A stretch of DNA of 64,000 nucleotides, from contig CABUAT010000007.1 in the NCBI GenBank assembly GCA_902489665.1, positions 6,459-70,458 on the forward strand, read 5' to 3'. Position numbers and translations under genes: made by a program. Positions 42,538-55,151 of this stretch are shown here, one piece after another. The notes beneath the pieces are model-generated. The model was given only the letters and a program-made list of their open reading frames with translations, had not been told where the DNA came from and did not search any database. Origin of the DNA: an uncultured Collinsella sp. (GTDB taxonomy: Bacteria; Actinomycetota; Coriobacteriia; Coriobacteriales; Coriobacteriaceae). Numbering within the stretch: the first letter of the stretch is position 1; each line of letters opens with the position of its first letter.

Positions 42538-43896
42538 TTATTCCGATACAGTAGCTTCTCGTTGATTTTTCTCCTGCGAAGATGAGTGGCGGGAAATAAG
42601 GTCAAAAGCCATCTCGTAGCACATTTTTCTATATTCACATGATGCAGGGTGTAGACTCTTGGGCAAGTAGCCGTGCTCGTCTGCAGCCTCCCAGCTACAG
42701 CCCCCACCACAGAAAGACCGAGCCCAACAGTCCGTACAGTCAATTCTTTTTTCGACACCCTGACTCCAGTTTTCAATATACCTAGTTTCGTCAATTCCGG
42801 TGACGATGTTGCCCATTTTGAATCGCATCATCCCGACAAACCTGTGACAGGGGTATACGTCCCCTTCGGGAGTCACGGAAATAAAACGCCTGCCAGCCCC
42901 GCATCCGACAAAGGCGATCCTGTTGCTCATAATCAAATCAACTGCAGTTTTCAATGTTCTAAACAAGGGCTTTTCCCCTTGATCAATCTGTTTGAGATAT
43001 TGATCCGCCAAATCTATTAGGCCCGCCCTGATTTTGTTTAATGAGTGTTCGTCGAGTTTGATATTCTCATCGAATGAGCTCACGGGCGAGAAGTAAATCC
43101 TTCTGAAGCCCATCTCTTTAAACTGAAGATAGTCTTCAACAAGGTTACAGTTATTATTTGTTAAGGTCGCTCTTGCGCCGAAGGGGAACGACTCGGAAAA
43201 ACGACGAACGTTTTTGTCGATATCGGAGAAAGAGCCGCCTCCCGTCTTGTACGGGCGCGATGCATCGTGCTTGCATCCTGTACCATCGAGACTAATCAGA
43301 ACAGAAAACCCGTGCTCCTTGAAAGAATTCACAGCAGTGTCATTCAAAAGCGTTCCGTTGGTCGTAATAGAATAGGTAAAGTTTCTATTGGGGTATATTC
43401 TTTTTGAATAGTCGACCGTTTTCCATATCAGCGGCTCGTTAATCATGGGTTCCCCACCAAAAAAGACGATCGCAAGCGTTTCGTTTTCCGATGAACTTGC
43501 GACGAGGTAGTCGACCGCCTTGAAGGCTATCTCGTCTGTCATCAGCAGAGGAGACGTTCCATAATCTCCTTTACCGGCAAAACAGTAACTACAACCAAGG
43601 TTGCATGCATGTGAAACGTGGAGTTCGATGGATCTAAGTTTTCGAGGCGTGTCTTTTGTTAAGAAAGTCCGCTCAGACAATCGTTGATACTCATCAATGT
43701 CGCCTTCAAGTTCTGCTATGGTCGTTTGGTCGTAGCCTTTCGCAGCAAGTGACTTTGTTAGCAACTTCGAGTTGACCGTTCTTCCCGATGCTTCAAATAT
43801 GCGAAGCGCATCTTCTGATGCTTGGTCAACCTGAAAGCAATTGCGAGTGACCTCATCGAAGCAGTAACGACGATCACTTACTGAGAAAAAATGCAT
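42538..43896 (-). CDS. Radical SAM/SPASM peptide maturase
   Basis: Start chosen at the ATG at 43896 behind GAGGAA; a GTG at 43926 is the alternative. The 452 residues have an N-terminal 85-residue peptide-recognition-like region, then the radical SAM core with CNLGCSYC (CX3CX2C) followed by FAGKGDYG. GGEP and TTNGTLL occur further on. The C-terminal SPASM region is CGAGRR...PCHRF, CTDCWARSFCGGGC and CEYRKMC, ligating auxiliary clusters. The look is of the Cys-rich-peptide or SCIFF-type maturases that build Cys thioether links. The two short Cys-rich peptides follow it on the same strand. AT-rich codon use marks it as part of the island. Confidence 0.9.
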   Translation of the reverse strand: MHFFSVSDRRYCFDEVTRNCFQVDQASEDALRIFEASGRTVNSKLLTKSLAAKGYDQTTIAELEGDIDEYQRLSERTFLTKDTPRKLRSIELHVSHACNLGCSYCFAGKGDYGTSPLLMTDEIAFKAVDYLVASSSENETLAIVFFGGEPMINEPLIWKTVDYSKRIYPNRNFTYSITTNGTLLNDTAVNSFKEHGFSVLISLDGTGCKHDASRPYKTGGGSFSDIDKNVRRFSESFPFGARATLTNNNCNLVEDYLQFKEMGFRRIYFSPVSSFDENIKLDEHSLNKIRAGLIDLADQYLKQIDQGEKPLFRTLKTAVDLIMSNRIAFVGCGAGRRFISVTPEGDVYPCHRFVGMMRFKMGNIVTGIDETRYIENWSQGVEKRIDCTDCWARSFCGGGCSWEAADEHGYLPKSLHPASCEYRKMCYEMAFDLISRHSSSQEKNQREATVSE

Positions 43897-44339
43897 ACGT
43901 TCCTCAATTTCATGCTGGACTGGCACTAACCTTGTTTATTGTTACGCAGCTATAAAAAACCACCAGCGGGGATTCGGTGTGCGGCCCAATCGGACTCCCA
44001 AAAGGTTCTATTTGAGACTGGCAAGCTTTGTGTTGTTGGCACTTCGACAGCGCTCTTTATTCCAACATGGAGCCTCGCAGTTTGAGTCGACTTGCCTCTG
44101 GAAGGTCCGATCTCAACTTGATTTAGGATGAAAACAGATTACAGGCGCGCTCCTCTAGAAAGAAAGGAAACCAATCGCCGCCTTTCACCAGGAAAGTTTT
44201 TATAGCCCACCTCGAGCAAAATGAAAGATGCGAGAGCGATTGGGGAACAACGCGAATCTCCCCTTTTGGGTGGGAGCGAGCCTTCAGCCACCGGCGAACG
44301 ACTCGCCCTGGTCAGAATCTGGAAGTGGTGCCGGGCCGC

Positions 44340-44440
44340 TTGGGCCTCCCCGGTGACTTCGTGGGGCTTACCTGCCTGACGTCGAGGAGTACATCCGCAA
44401 GATTCGTTCCCTATGCCGTTTGCTCTCACGCCCGCCTTAG
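44340..44440 (+). pseudogene. Unidentified coding fragment at the island's right edge
   Basis: Two frames joined by one shift read NLEVVPGRLGLPGDFVG and then YLPDVEEYIRKIRSL, which has coding character but no family I can name. It ends just before the truncated FHA copy. It is probably debris of a gene lost when the island formed. The rest of 43897-44340 shows no gene. Confidence 0.3.
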
Positions 44441-44466
44441 TTCCAAGTCGGGCGAGCCGCCGCGCT

Positions 44467-44886
44467 CATGCGACCCGTGGCGGCGACACGTCGACGCCGC
44501 GCTCGCTGAGCACATCTTCGGTCGCGGGCGAGCACGAGGTCGCGCCGGCGCATCCGCTGGGACTGCTGTGCGTGCAAAACGGCTACGTGGTGAGCGTCCC
44601 GCGCTGGATTCAGCCGAGTGAGGAAGGCGTTGAGATCGGCGCGCTGGCAACGGGGGAGGGCGGCATCACCGACGACGTCTCGGCCCGCCATGCCCATATC
44701 TGGTGCGACGAGTCTGGCGCATGGTTTGTCGAGGACCTGTCGTCCACTAACGGCACCGTGGTGGTAAACGGGGCCACGAGTGTGTGTATTCAAGTAGAGC
44801 CCGGCCGCTCCGCCCAGCTCAACCCCGGCGACGAGCTCAAACTCGGCGAATCCACCACCTACGCCATCCTGCTCGGCGCCCTCTAG
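44467..44886 (+). pseudogene. Truncated FHA-domain gene (3' part)
   Basis: This frame encodes the complete C-terminal FHA domain of the gene at 37212 (IGALATGEGGI, VSARHAHIWC, DLSSTNGTVVVNG), but the N-terminal 170 residues are missing. An ATG at 44413 gives a frame of 157 residues whose first 20 are unrelated, so a short product is possible but unlikely to be functional as in the parent. It marks the right end of the island. Confidence 0.75.
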
Positions 44887-44992
44887 CCGGCAGTTAGGGA
44901 CGTTCCTTTCCTGCCGGTACTTGGGGACACTCCTTGGCGCGTCAGAGCCAGTCGTCCGGGGATGGAGGGACCATTCTGGCCTTTGGCGGTCA
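44467..44992. repeat. Right copy of the duplicated FHA 3' segment
   Basis: This is the second copy of 37722-38256, including the stop codon and about 105 bp behind it. It has a 6-bp deletion and scattered substitutions, so it is diverged and not recent. Confidence 0.8.
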
Positions 44993-45337
44993 CCCGAGGT
45001 AAACCTTTACCGCCCGCCTATATTTGTCGAAATTACACTTAACGGCGGGGTACAATAAACCCGCATGCGGATTTCCGTTGCGGGCGCTTCCCATCGCCGG
45101 GGCGTGCCCGGGAGCATCCGGCATGCGGCCTTTGCGGCGCTCGGTCATGTGCAAGACGGGCGGTCGGGTCTGTGGGGCGCATCAGCTGCCCCTCGCCTCG
45201 GCATGTCTTCTCTCCACGCCACGTACCTGCTGCTGAGCCTGCCTGCCAGATGATTGGAAGCAACAGCGTAAATCCCATCACGCCAACATCCCGGCGATCG
45301 CCGGGGCCTGTATACCTATATGAGAGGAGAGGGGTAT
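44993..45337 (+). promoter_or_regulatory. 345-bp leader before the pyruvate:ferredoxin oxidoreductase gene
   Basis: No gene is seen here. The stretch is GC-rich with several inverted segments, such as CATGCGG/CCGCATG and GGCGATCGCC near 45290. A structured leader or a regulated promoter is possible, but no known riboswitch or small RNA signature was recognised. Confidence 0.3.
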
Positions 45338-48877
<3,540 letters not shown>

Positions 48878-48887
48878 GTCTCCCACC

Positions 48888-49012
48888 GCAGGATCTGAGG
48901 GCTAACCTTCGCGGACGTCCTCGGACATGAAAGAACCCCCGCTGCGCACTACGTGCGGCGGGGGTTCTTTCGTCCTGCGGAGTGTCCGCGAAGGTTAGCC
49001 CTCAGATCCTGC
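48888..49012. terminator. Terminator nested in a perfect 29-bp inverted repeat
   Basis: The inner hairpin (48929-48942 GAAAGAACCCCCGC with 48958-48971, 15-nt loop, ending TTCTTTC) is a classical terminator after nifJ. It is enclosed by outer arms 48888-48916 and 48984-49012, which are perfect 29-bp reverse complements. The whole could fold into one very long stem with a side hairpin. Confidence 0.85.
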
Positions 49013-49531
49013 TGCGACTACGTCCTCGGATTGTGTGGGCGGATGAAGGACGTGGTTGAGGGGGCCTTTTGTCCCCTTCGCTGTTTCGCGGCTTTGCCGC
49101 GAAATGCGCGCCACTTTGGGGATGGATGGGGGACTTGGCTGTTGCCGCCTTTTCGGAGTCCTTCTTTATTCCTTATGCTGGATGAAAAGCCCCTTGTTTT
49201 TGCAGGGGTGCATACTCGACTTATAAGTGCATAGAATCTCGTATAGCGCGAGTAAGATATTGCGCTGTCCGTTTTGTGTTTAGCAGAGATGTAGTTTGCA
49301 TAATCCAACATAATCCTCGCTTCATTTAAATAAAGTCGCACGTAAATTACGTAGATATGTCTGAGCTGGAGTTCTGTACGCTGAGCGGATAAAAACGACC
49401 GTTCACCGTTCTGCTATTTTCAAAATGAATAAAATGAGCGATAAAGAGAATATAAACCTTAATAAACTCGCGTATCGCACGGACGCGGGTTATTAATGGG
49501 TTGTAGGCCTTTTACAGAAAGGATTCCAGCA
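49013..49531 (+). promoter_or_regulatory. Gene-free 520-bp region before carbamate kinase
   Basis: There is no credible gene. The second half is AT-rich with several TATAA-like and TGCATAAT elements, which fits a regulated promoter for arcC. No operator can be assigned. Confidence 0.35.
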
Positions 49532-50494
49532 ATGTCTAAGCCTCTTGGTAAGCCCGATCGTATTGTCGTCGCCCTTGGCGGCAACGCCCTCGGCAACAAC
49601 CCCGTCGAGCAGATCGAGGCCGTGAGCAACACCGCCCACGCTCTCCTCGGTCTCATCGAGCAGGGCAACGAGATCATCATCACCCACGGCAACGGCCCGC
49701 AGGTCGGCATGATCCAGAACGCCTTCGCCGCCGCCCACGACGCCATCGGCACCCCCGAGATGCCGCTGCCCGAGTGCGGCGCCATGTCTCAGGGCTACAT
49801 TGGTTATCACCTGCAGCAGGGCATCGGCCGCGAGATGCACAAGCGCTATAAGCGTTGGCACGCCGCCACCGTCGTCACCCAGATCGAGTGCGATCCCGAC
49901 GATCCCGCGTTCAAGAACCCCACCAAGCCCATCGGCCCCTTCTACACCGAGGAGCAGGCCAAGGAGTTCATGGCCGAGGATCCCTCCAAGGTCTTCGTCG
50001 AGGATTCCGGCCGCGGCTGGCGTCGCGTCGTCGCTTCCCCCGATCCCAAGAAGATCGTCGAGGCTGACTCCATCCTCAACCTGCTCGACAACGAGTTCAT
50101 CGTCATCGCCTGCGGTGGCGGCGGCATTCCCGTCGTCCGCGACTACGAGAACAAGGGCTGCTACAAGGGCGTTCCCGCCGTCATCGACAAGGATCTGGGC
50201 GGCGAGCTGCTGGCCGAGGACTGCGACGCCGACGTCCTGTTCCTGCTGACCGCCGTTGAGCACGTCGCCATCAACTTCGGCAAGCCCAACCAGGAGGAGC
50301 TCGAGGACATCACCGCCGACGAGGCCGAGCGCCTGGCCGACGAGGGCCAGTTCGGTAAGGGTTCCATGGAGCCCAAGGTCCGCGCCGCCATCAAGTTCGC
50401 GCGCTCCCGCAAGGGCCGCACCTGCATCATCGGCGCTCTGGACAAGGCCGCCGAGACCATGGCTGGCCTCTCCGGTACCCGCATTCACGAGTAG
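49532..50494 (+). CDS. arcC: Carbamate kinase
   Basis: Start chosen at the ATG at 49532 behind GAAAGGA. The 320 residues show RIVVALGGNALG, ITHGNGPQVG, MSQGYIGYHLQQ, ACGGGGIPVV, VIDKDLGGELLAEDCDADVL and TAVEHVAINFGKP, all typical of ArcC. It makes ATP from carbamoyl phosphate and ADP. No arginine deiminase or ornithine carbamoyltransferase lies in the window. The permease and amidohydrolase further down may belong to the same nitrogen-compound pathway, but they are in a separate unit. Confidence 0.96.
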   Translation: MSKPLGKPDRIVVALGGNALGNNPVEQIEAVSNTAHALLGLIEQGNEIIITHGNGPQVGMIQNAFAAAHDAIGTPEMPLPECGAMSQGYIGYHLQQGIGREMHKRYKRWHAATVVTQIECDPDDPAFKNPTKPIGPFYTEEQAKEFMAEDPSKVFVEDSGRGWRRVVASPDPKKIVEADSILNLLDNEFIVIACGGGGIPVVRDYENKGCYKGVPAVIDKDLGGELLAEDCDADVLFLLTAVEHVAINFGKPNQEELEDITADEAERLADEGQFGKGSMEPKVRAAIKFARSRKGRTCIIGALDKAAETMAGLSGTRIHE

Positions 50495-50559
50495 TCTCTA
50501 CTCTGTTGCCTCTCTCGTGGGCGCCAGGCAAAGCGCCCACAAACTAGCCTCTCTTCATG

Positions 50560-50592
50560 AGCCCCGCAGTCCGCTCCGACTGCGGGGCTTTT
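50560..50592 (+). terminator. Terminator after arcC
   Basis: AGCCCCGCAGTC pairs with GACTGCGGGGCT, 6-nt loop, followed by TTTGCTATT. It is 65 bp behind the arcC stop. Confidence 0.88.
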
Positions 50593-50619
50593 GCTATTGA
50601 GGTAGCTGTTCATGAAACC

Positions 50620-50815
50620 CGGCACTTGGGGACGTTCCCTTTCTGCCGGCAGCTTGGGACAGTCCTTAAAGGTAGCTCCTGACAGCTGGGAATGGGCCTA
50701 TTCGTCCGCCCATGAGCGGCATCCGCAAGGGCTGTCCACAGTGGCTGGTCATTTATGTCTGTCCCCAATGACCAATAGTAGTCATTTAAGTCTGTCCCCA
50801 ATGAGTGCCCAATGA
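50620..50815. repeat. Intergenic repeat-rich stretch with CTGTCCCCAATGA motifs
   Basis: GTCTGTCCCCAATGA occurs at about 50757 and 50788. CGGCACTTGGGGACGTTCC with TTTCTGCCGG at about 50631 resembles the segments behind the two FHA copies (38151 and 44887). These are intergenic repeat families scattered in the genome. No gene is present. Confidence 0.55.
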
Positions 50816-51817
50816 CTAGTAGTAGGCCCACATGGCTTCGACTTCGTTGAGGACCTCTACGACGCCCCAGCGGCGGGCGCTGCGGCTGGCCGAGTTGGGG
50901 TCGTAGACGCCAATCTGATTGGCATCGTCGATGCCGTAGAGCACGATGTAGTGGCCTACGTTGGTAAATGTACCGGGGCGCACTGCGGCGATGACGGGCG
51001 CACCCGAGCGAAGTGCTTGGGTAATCGATTCGCGATCGTTATAGAGCTGTGTTCCGTTGAGCCCCAGCTGCCACGCACCGCCTGTCATAAACGACCACTC
51101 GGTGGCACCAGTGGGGGCGTAGTTGCCGGCTTCGGCCAGCGCGCATATATCGACCGGCGTCTTATCGGTGTGGCCGGTCTTAAAGATATAGACCATGGTG
51201 AGGCAGGTGGGACCGCAAGCGTTTTCGCGAATAGTGCCGCCGGCATAGGGCAGCTCCGACCATGCGGGGTCAATTTGGTAGATGTGGGGCATGGTTCCGG
51301 CGCTCCACTGCGAACGCGGGGTCGAAAAAGCAAATGAGTAACCGGGCGCGACGGGAGCTTTAAGCAGCTTGTCCTCGGCAGTGGGCTCAAGACCAGCTGA
51401 TCCGTGGGAGATACAGGATCCCAAAAACACAAAGACGAGGCAGGCGGCGATGGAGCAAAGCGCAAGGCGTAGGCGGCGGGCCGGAAGCGCGTGGTTTGTG
51501 GTGTGCGACGCGGGGTGAGGGGCGGAATTGCCGCGATCGCGTTGAGGTCGCGAAAAGGAGCGCTTAACGTAGTAGTCGGTCTTATGTCGATCGTAGCGGC
51601 GCGGCTGCGATGTGTCGGTCTGGCGTTGGCGTGCGCTCGTGCTCACGCGGTCTGACTGCTGCACGGTACGGCTTTGTTGCCGCGAAGAAGCCCCGGGCTG
51701 CCCTTGGGGGCGCTGCGGGTTGTCGTTGTCGGAGGTGCTTCTGGGCGTTGGCGTGGTGCGGCCGGCAAGGCGCACACTTTGTGGCCGTTGGTTGCCGTCA
51801 TTGTATCCGTATGCCAT
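50816..51817 (-). CDS. Membrane-anchored C39-like peptidase-fold protein
   Basis: Start chosen at the ATG at 51817 behind AAGGTGA. The first 115 of 333 residues are Arg/Gln/Ser-rich and disordered, followed by a membrane helix (about 115-137). The extracytoplasmic domain has the Peptidase_C39_2 pattern: ENACGPTCLTMVY with the catalytic-type Cys, then GHYIVLYGID with His and VYDPN with the Asn/Asp. It could be a cysteine protease or a catalytically altered relative. It is far from the RiPP island and is not an ABC-fused leader peptidase, so a link is speculative. Confidence 0.8.
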   Translation of the reverse strand: MAYGYNDGNQRPQSVRLAGRTTPTPRSTSDNDNPQRPQGQPGASSRQQSRTVQQSDRVSTSARQRQTDTSQPRRYDRHKTDYYVKRSFSRPQRDRGNSAPHPASHTTNHALPARRLRLALCSIAACLVFVFLGSCISHGSAGLEPTAEDKLLKAPVAPGYSFAFSTPRSQWSAGTMPHIYQIDPAWSELPYAGGTIRENACGPTCLTMVYIFKTGHTDKTPVDICALAEAGNYAPTGATEWSFMTGGAWQLGLNGTQLYNDRESITQALRSGAPVIAAVRPGTFTNVGHYIVLYGIDDANQIGVYDPNSASRSARRWGVVEVLNEVEAMWAYY

Positions 51818-52172
51818 TCGAATCACCTTGCCTCATGTGTAACTTGTCTATCCTACATAAAAAGATGCACGACACATGGGTATGTGCGCTAAAAGCCTGA
51901 CAAATGGTATGAACGTTGCCGCGCTGCGCGCCAAGCGTCACGGCAACAGGTATTCAAAAGCAGACAAGATGAAAGCGTCCAAGACGAATGACGTCTCCCG
52001 CCGTTCGTCCCAAAAACGGTGCCGCTCGTTTTGCAGTTCTGCCTTCGGTCGAGCTACAAGCGGCGCTGCTGTGCCAAGGCCGTATCTTAAAGCCACGAAA
52101 TAAAAGCGCGCGGCAAAACAGACCGCGCAAGGGGTGACGTCAAGGGGCGTCAAAAAGGAAAGGAGGGGAACA
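51818..52172. promoter_or_regulatory. Divergent intergenic region, C39-like gene and permease
   Basis: About 355 bp lie between divergent genes. They hold the promoters of both; GCGCGCGGCAAAACAGACCG near 52110 and TGACGTCAAGGGGCGTCA near 52133 are imperfect dyads. No gene with a good start is seen. Confidence 0.35.
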
Positions 52173-53624
52173 ATGGCGGACAAGAACGCAGAAGTTACAG
52201 TCGAGGATAACGGCGGCATGAAGAAAACGCTTTCGCTCTGGAACTTCTTCACCATCGGCTTTGGTGCCATCATCGGTACCGGTTGGGTTCTGCAGGTCGG
52301 CGACTGGATGGTCGTGGGCGGCGGTCCCGTTCCCGCTATGATCGCATTCCTCTTGGGTGCAATCTTCCTCGTGCCCGTCGGAGCTGTTTTCGGTGAGCTC
52401 ACGGCTGCTATCCCCATCTCAGGCGGCATCGTCGAGTATGTCGATCGTAGCTTTGGCCGTACGCTGAGCTACATCACCGGATGGCTTTTGGCCCTGGGCA
52501 ACGGCATCCTGTGCCCGTGGGAGGCCATCGCCATTTCGACCCTCGTGTCCGAGATGTTCGGCAGCCTGCCCGGCCTTGAGTGGCTGCGCGCCATCAAGCT
52601 CTACACCATCCTGGGGGCCGACGTTTACCTGTTCCCGACGCTGATCGCGCTCGGCTTTGCAGTCTACGTCATCTTCCTCAACTTCCGCGGTGCCAGCTCG
52701 GCTGCCAAGCTCCAGGCCTTCCTGACCAAGGCTCTGCTCTGCGGCATGCTGCTCGCCATGGGCGTCTCGCTGTTCACCGGTTCGCCGGACAACGCCATGC
52801 CCGTGTTCTCCCAGGTCACCGGCGCTGGCGGCGGCAAGGCCGCTACCGAGAGCACCAGCCTGTTTGCCGGCATCGTGTCGGTCCTGGTTCTGACCCCGTT
52901 CTTCTACGCTGGCTTCGACACCATTCCTCAGCAGGCTGAGGAAGCAGCCGAGGGCCTCAACTGGAACAAGTTCGGCAAGATCATCTCCCTGGCCCTGCTG
53001 GCCGCCGGCGGTTTCTACATGGTCTGCATCTACTCGTTCGGTACCATTCTCGACTGGCATGAGTTTGTTAAGAGCCCGGTTCCCGCGCTTGCCTGTCTCA
53101 AGGGCATCAACATGCTCCTGTACCTGGCCATGCTCGTCATCGCCACGCTTGGACCCATGGGCCCGATGAACTCCTTCTACGGCGCAACGAGCCGCATCAT
53201 GCTCGCCATGGGCCGCAAGGGCCAGCTGCCCGAGAAGTTCGCCGAGGTCGACCCCAAGTCCGGCGCTCCCAAGCTCGCCTGCGTTGTTCTGGGCGTCATC
53301 ACCGTCGTCGGTCCGTTCCTGGGCAAGAACATGCTTATCCCTCTGACCAACGTGTCGGCTCTCGCCTTCATCTTCTCCTGCGGCATGGTCGCCCTCGCCT
53401 GCCTGCGCATGCGCTTCACCGAGCCCGACCTGCCTCGTCCCTACGAGGTGCCCGGTGGCAAGTTTGGCATCTCCCTCGCTATCGCTGCCTGCGCCATCAT
53501 CATCGGCCTGCTTGTGATTCCGTTCTCTCCCGCCTCCCTCAACATGGTGGAGTGGAGCATCGTGATCGGCTGGTTGGCTATTGGCCTGGCCCTCATGGCT
53601 TTCACCAATTCCCGCAAAAAGTAA
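52173..53624 (+). CDS. Amino acid permease (APC superfamily)
   Basis: Start chosen at the ATG at 52173 behind AAAGGAGGGG. The 483 residues form about 12 membrane helices with the APC signature FTIGFGAIIGTGWVLQ in helix 1, IPISGGIVEYVDRSFG and FFYAGFDTIPQQAEEA in helix 6. It is likely a cation- or proton-coupled amino acid or amine importer. It stands before the amidohydrolase (131 bp) and probably delivers its substrate. Confidence 0.92.
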   Translation: MADKNAEVTVEDNGGMKKTLSLWNFFTIGFGAIIGTGWVLQVGDWMVVGGGPVPAMIAFLLGAIFLVPVGAVFGELTAAIPISGGIVEYVDRSFGRTLSYITGWLLALGNGILCPWEAIAISTLVSEMFGSLPGLEWLRAIKLYTILGADVYLFPTLIALGFAVYVIFLNFRGASSAAKLQAFLTKALLCGMLLAMGVSLFTGSPDNAMPVFSQVTGAGGGKAATESTSLFAGIVSVLVLTPFFYAGFDTIPQQAEEAAEGLNWNKFGKIISLALLAAGGFYMVCIYSFGTILDWHEFVKSPVPALACLKGINMLLYLAMLVIATLGPMGPMNSFYGATSRIMLAMGRKGQLPEKFAEVDPKSGAPKLACVVLGVITVVGPFLGKNMLIPLTNVSALAFIFSCGMVALACLRMRFTEPDLPRPYEVPGGKFGISLAIAACAIIIGLLVIPFSPASLNMVEWSIVIGWLAIGLALMAFTNSRKK

Positions 53625-53755
53625 CGCCGAGCCGGGGCGGATCAGGTGCGCGGGACCCTCTCTTCCGCGCGCCGAACCCGGCGCCACTTGGGTAGCTTTG
53701 TGAGGCCTTAACCCAACACGGCCTCGCCCACTATATGGATCCATAAGGAGGAACC

Positions 53756-55033
53756 ATGTCCACTAAGTATGCAATCGTTGGCGGCAAGCTCATCGACGGT
53801 ACCGGTGCCGAGCCGGTCGAGAACTCCCTCGTTCTCGTCGACGACAACGGCAAGATCGAGTACGCCGGCGCCATGCAGGACCTTCCCGAGGGCGTTGACG
53901 CCATCGACGCCGCCGGCAAGACCGTCCTTCCCGGCCTGATCGACACCCACCTGCACTTCTCGGGCAACTTGACCGACGATGACACCGACTGGGTCATGCA
54001 GCCGCTTCTCGAGAAGCAGGCCGTCGCCGTCAAGCAGGCCTACGACTGCCTCACCCACGGCCTCACCACCGTCTGCGAGATCGGCCGCTTTGGTATCCAG
54101 ATCCGTGACTGCATCGACAAGGGCGTCTTCAAGGGCCCGCGCGTTCTGGCCACCGGCCTTGGCTTCTGCCGCGTTGCCGGCCACGGCGACTCCCACCACT
54201 GCAGCCAGGAGCTCAACAAGGAATCGCACCCCTGGGGTGATCAGGTCGACGGTCCTTGGGATCTGCGCAAGGCCGTCCGTCGTCGCCTGCGCGAGAACCC
54301 CGATGCCATCAAGATCTGGGCTACCGGTGGCGGCATCTGGCGCTGGGACTCCGGCCGCGACCAGCACTACTGCTCCGAGGAGATTCAGGCTGTGGTCGAA
54401 GAGGCCAAGATGGTCGGCATCCCCGTGTGGAGCCACTGCTACAACAACCACGCCGCTGCCTACGATTCCGTCCGCTTTGGCTGCGAGCAGCTGATCCACG
54501 GCTTCGATATCGATGAGCGCACCATGGACCTCATGGCCGAGCAGGGCACCTTCTTCACCCCGACGATCGCCTTCCTGCCCACCTGGTACGCCACCTATCC
54601 GCCCGTCTACGTCCCCGAGCTGCACGACAAGTACGAGGGCACCCTGGTCGAGAAGGAGCTGCAGCGCAACTACGACTGCCTGCGCGAGGCCAAGAAGCGC
54701 GGCGTCGTCATGACGATCGGCTCCGATTCCTTCTCCTTCGTCACCCCGTACGGCACCTGCTCCATCGAGGAGATGTACGAGTTCGTCGACAAGATCGGCT
54801 TCACCCCGGTCGAGACCATCACCTGTGCCACCCTCAACGGTGCCAAGATGTGCCACATCGAGGACGAGACCGGGTCCATCGAGGCCGGCAAGTGCGCCGA
54901 CCTGCTGGTCGTCAACGGTGACGTCGCCGCCGACATCCACGTGCTCAACACCGACAACATGGACGTCATCATGAAGGACGGCTGGATTGTCGAGGGCGGC
55001 ACCTTCGGCGAGGCAAACAAGTACAGCGCCTAA
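53756..55033 (+). CDS. Metal-dependent amidohydrolase (imidazolonepropionase-like)
   Basis: The 425 residues begin at an ATG behind TAAGGAGG. The amidohydrolase barrel has the HxH metal site in GLIDTHLHFSG, a Lys-containing KIWATGGG, further His in WSHCYNN and LIHGFDID, and the Asp in IGSDSF. The N- and C-terminal strands form the small beta-sandwich (VLPGLID, GKCADLLVV). Members hydrolyse cyclic amides, dipeptides or hydantoin-like rings. Location behind an amino acid permease suggests catabolism of an imported nitrogen compound; the substrate is unknown. Confidence 0.9.
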   Translation: MSTKYAIVGGKLIDGTGAEPVENSLVLVDDNGKIEYAGAMQDLPEGVDAIDAAGKTVLPGLIDTHLHFSGNLTDDDTDWVMQPLLEKQAVAVKQAYDCLTHGLTTVCEIGRFGIQIRDCIDKGVFKGPRVLATGLGFCRVAGHGDSHHCSQELNKESHPWGDQVDGPWDLRKAVRRRLRENPDAIKIWATGGGIWRWDSGRDQHYCSEEIQAVVEEAKMVGIPVWSHCYNNHAAAYDSVRFGCEQLIHGFDIDERTMDLMAEQGTFFTPTIAFLPTWYATYPPVYVPELHDKYEGTLVEKELQRNYDCLREAKKRGVVMTIGSDSFSFVTPYGTCSIEEMYEFVDKIGFTPVETITCATLNGAKMCHIEDETGSIEAGKCADLLVVNGDVAADIHVLNTDNMDVIMKDGWIVEGGTFGEANKYSA

Positions 55034-55151
55034 GCTACCGTTCATCGATGGCTTGATGTAAAACACAGTATTTGATTGCATAATGCAATGGAGAGGGTCG
55101 CTTGCGGCCCTCTTTATTGCTATGGGGTGCGTCGGTAAGAAGGAGATGACG

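Noticed and set aside
44139..44429. 96-residue minus-strand frame before the FHA remnant
   Set aside because: No ribosome binding site, no family resemblance, composition like random frames.
50816..51817. C39-like protein as leader peptidase of the RiPP cluster
   Set aside because: It is 7 kb away, in chromosomal-type codon use, with no ABC domain and no shared regulation visible.
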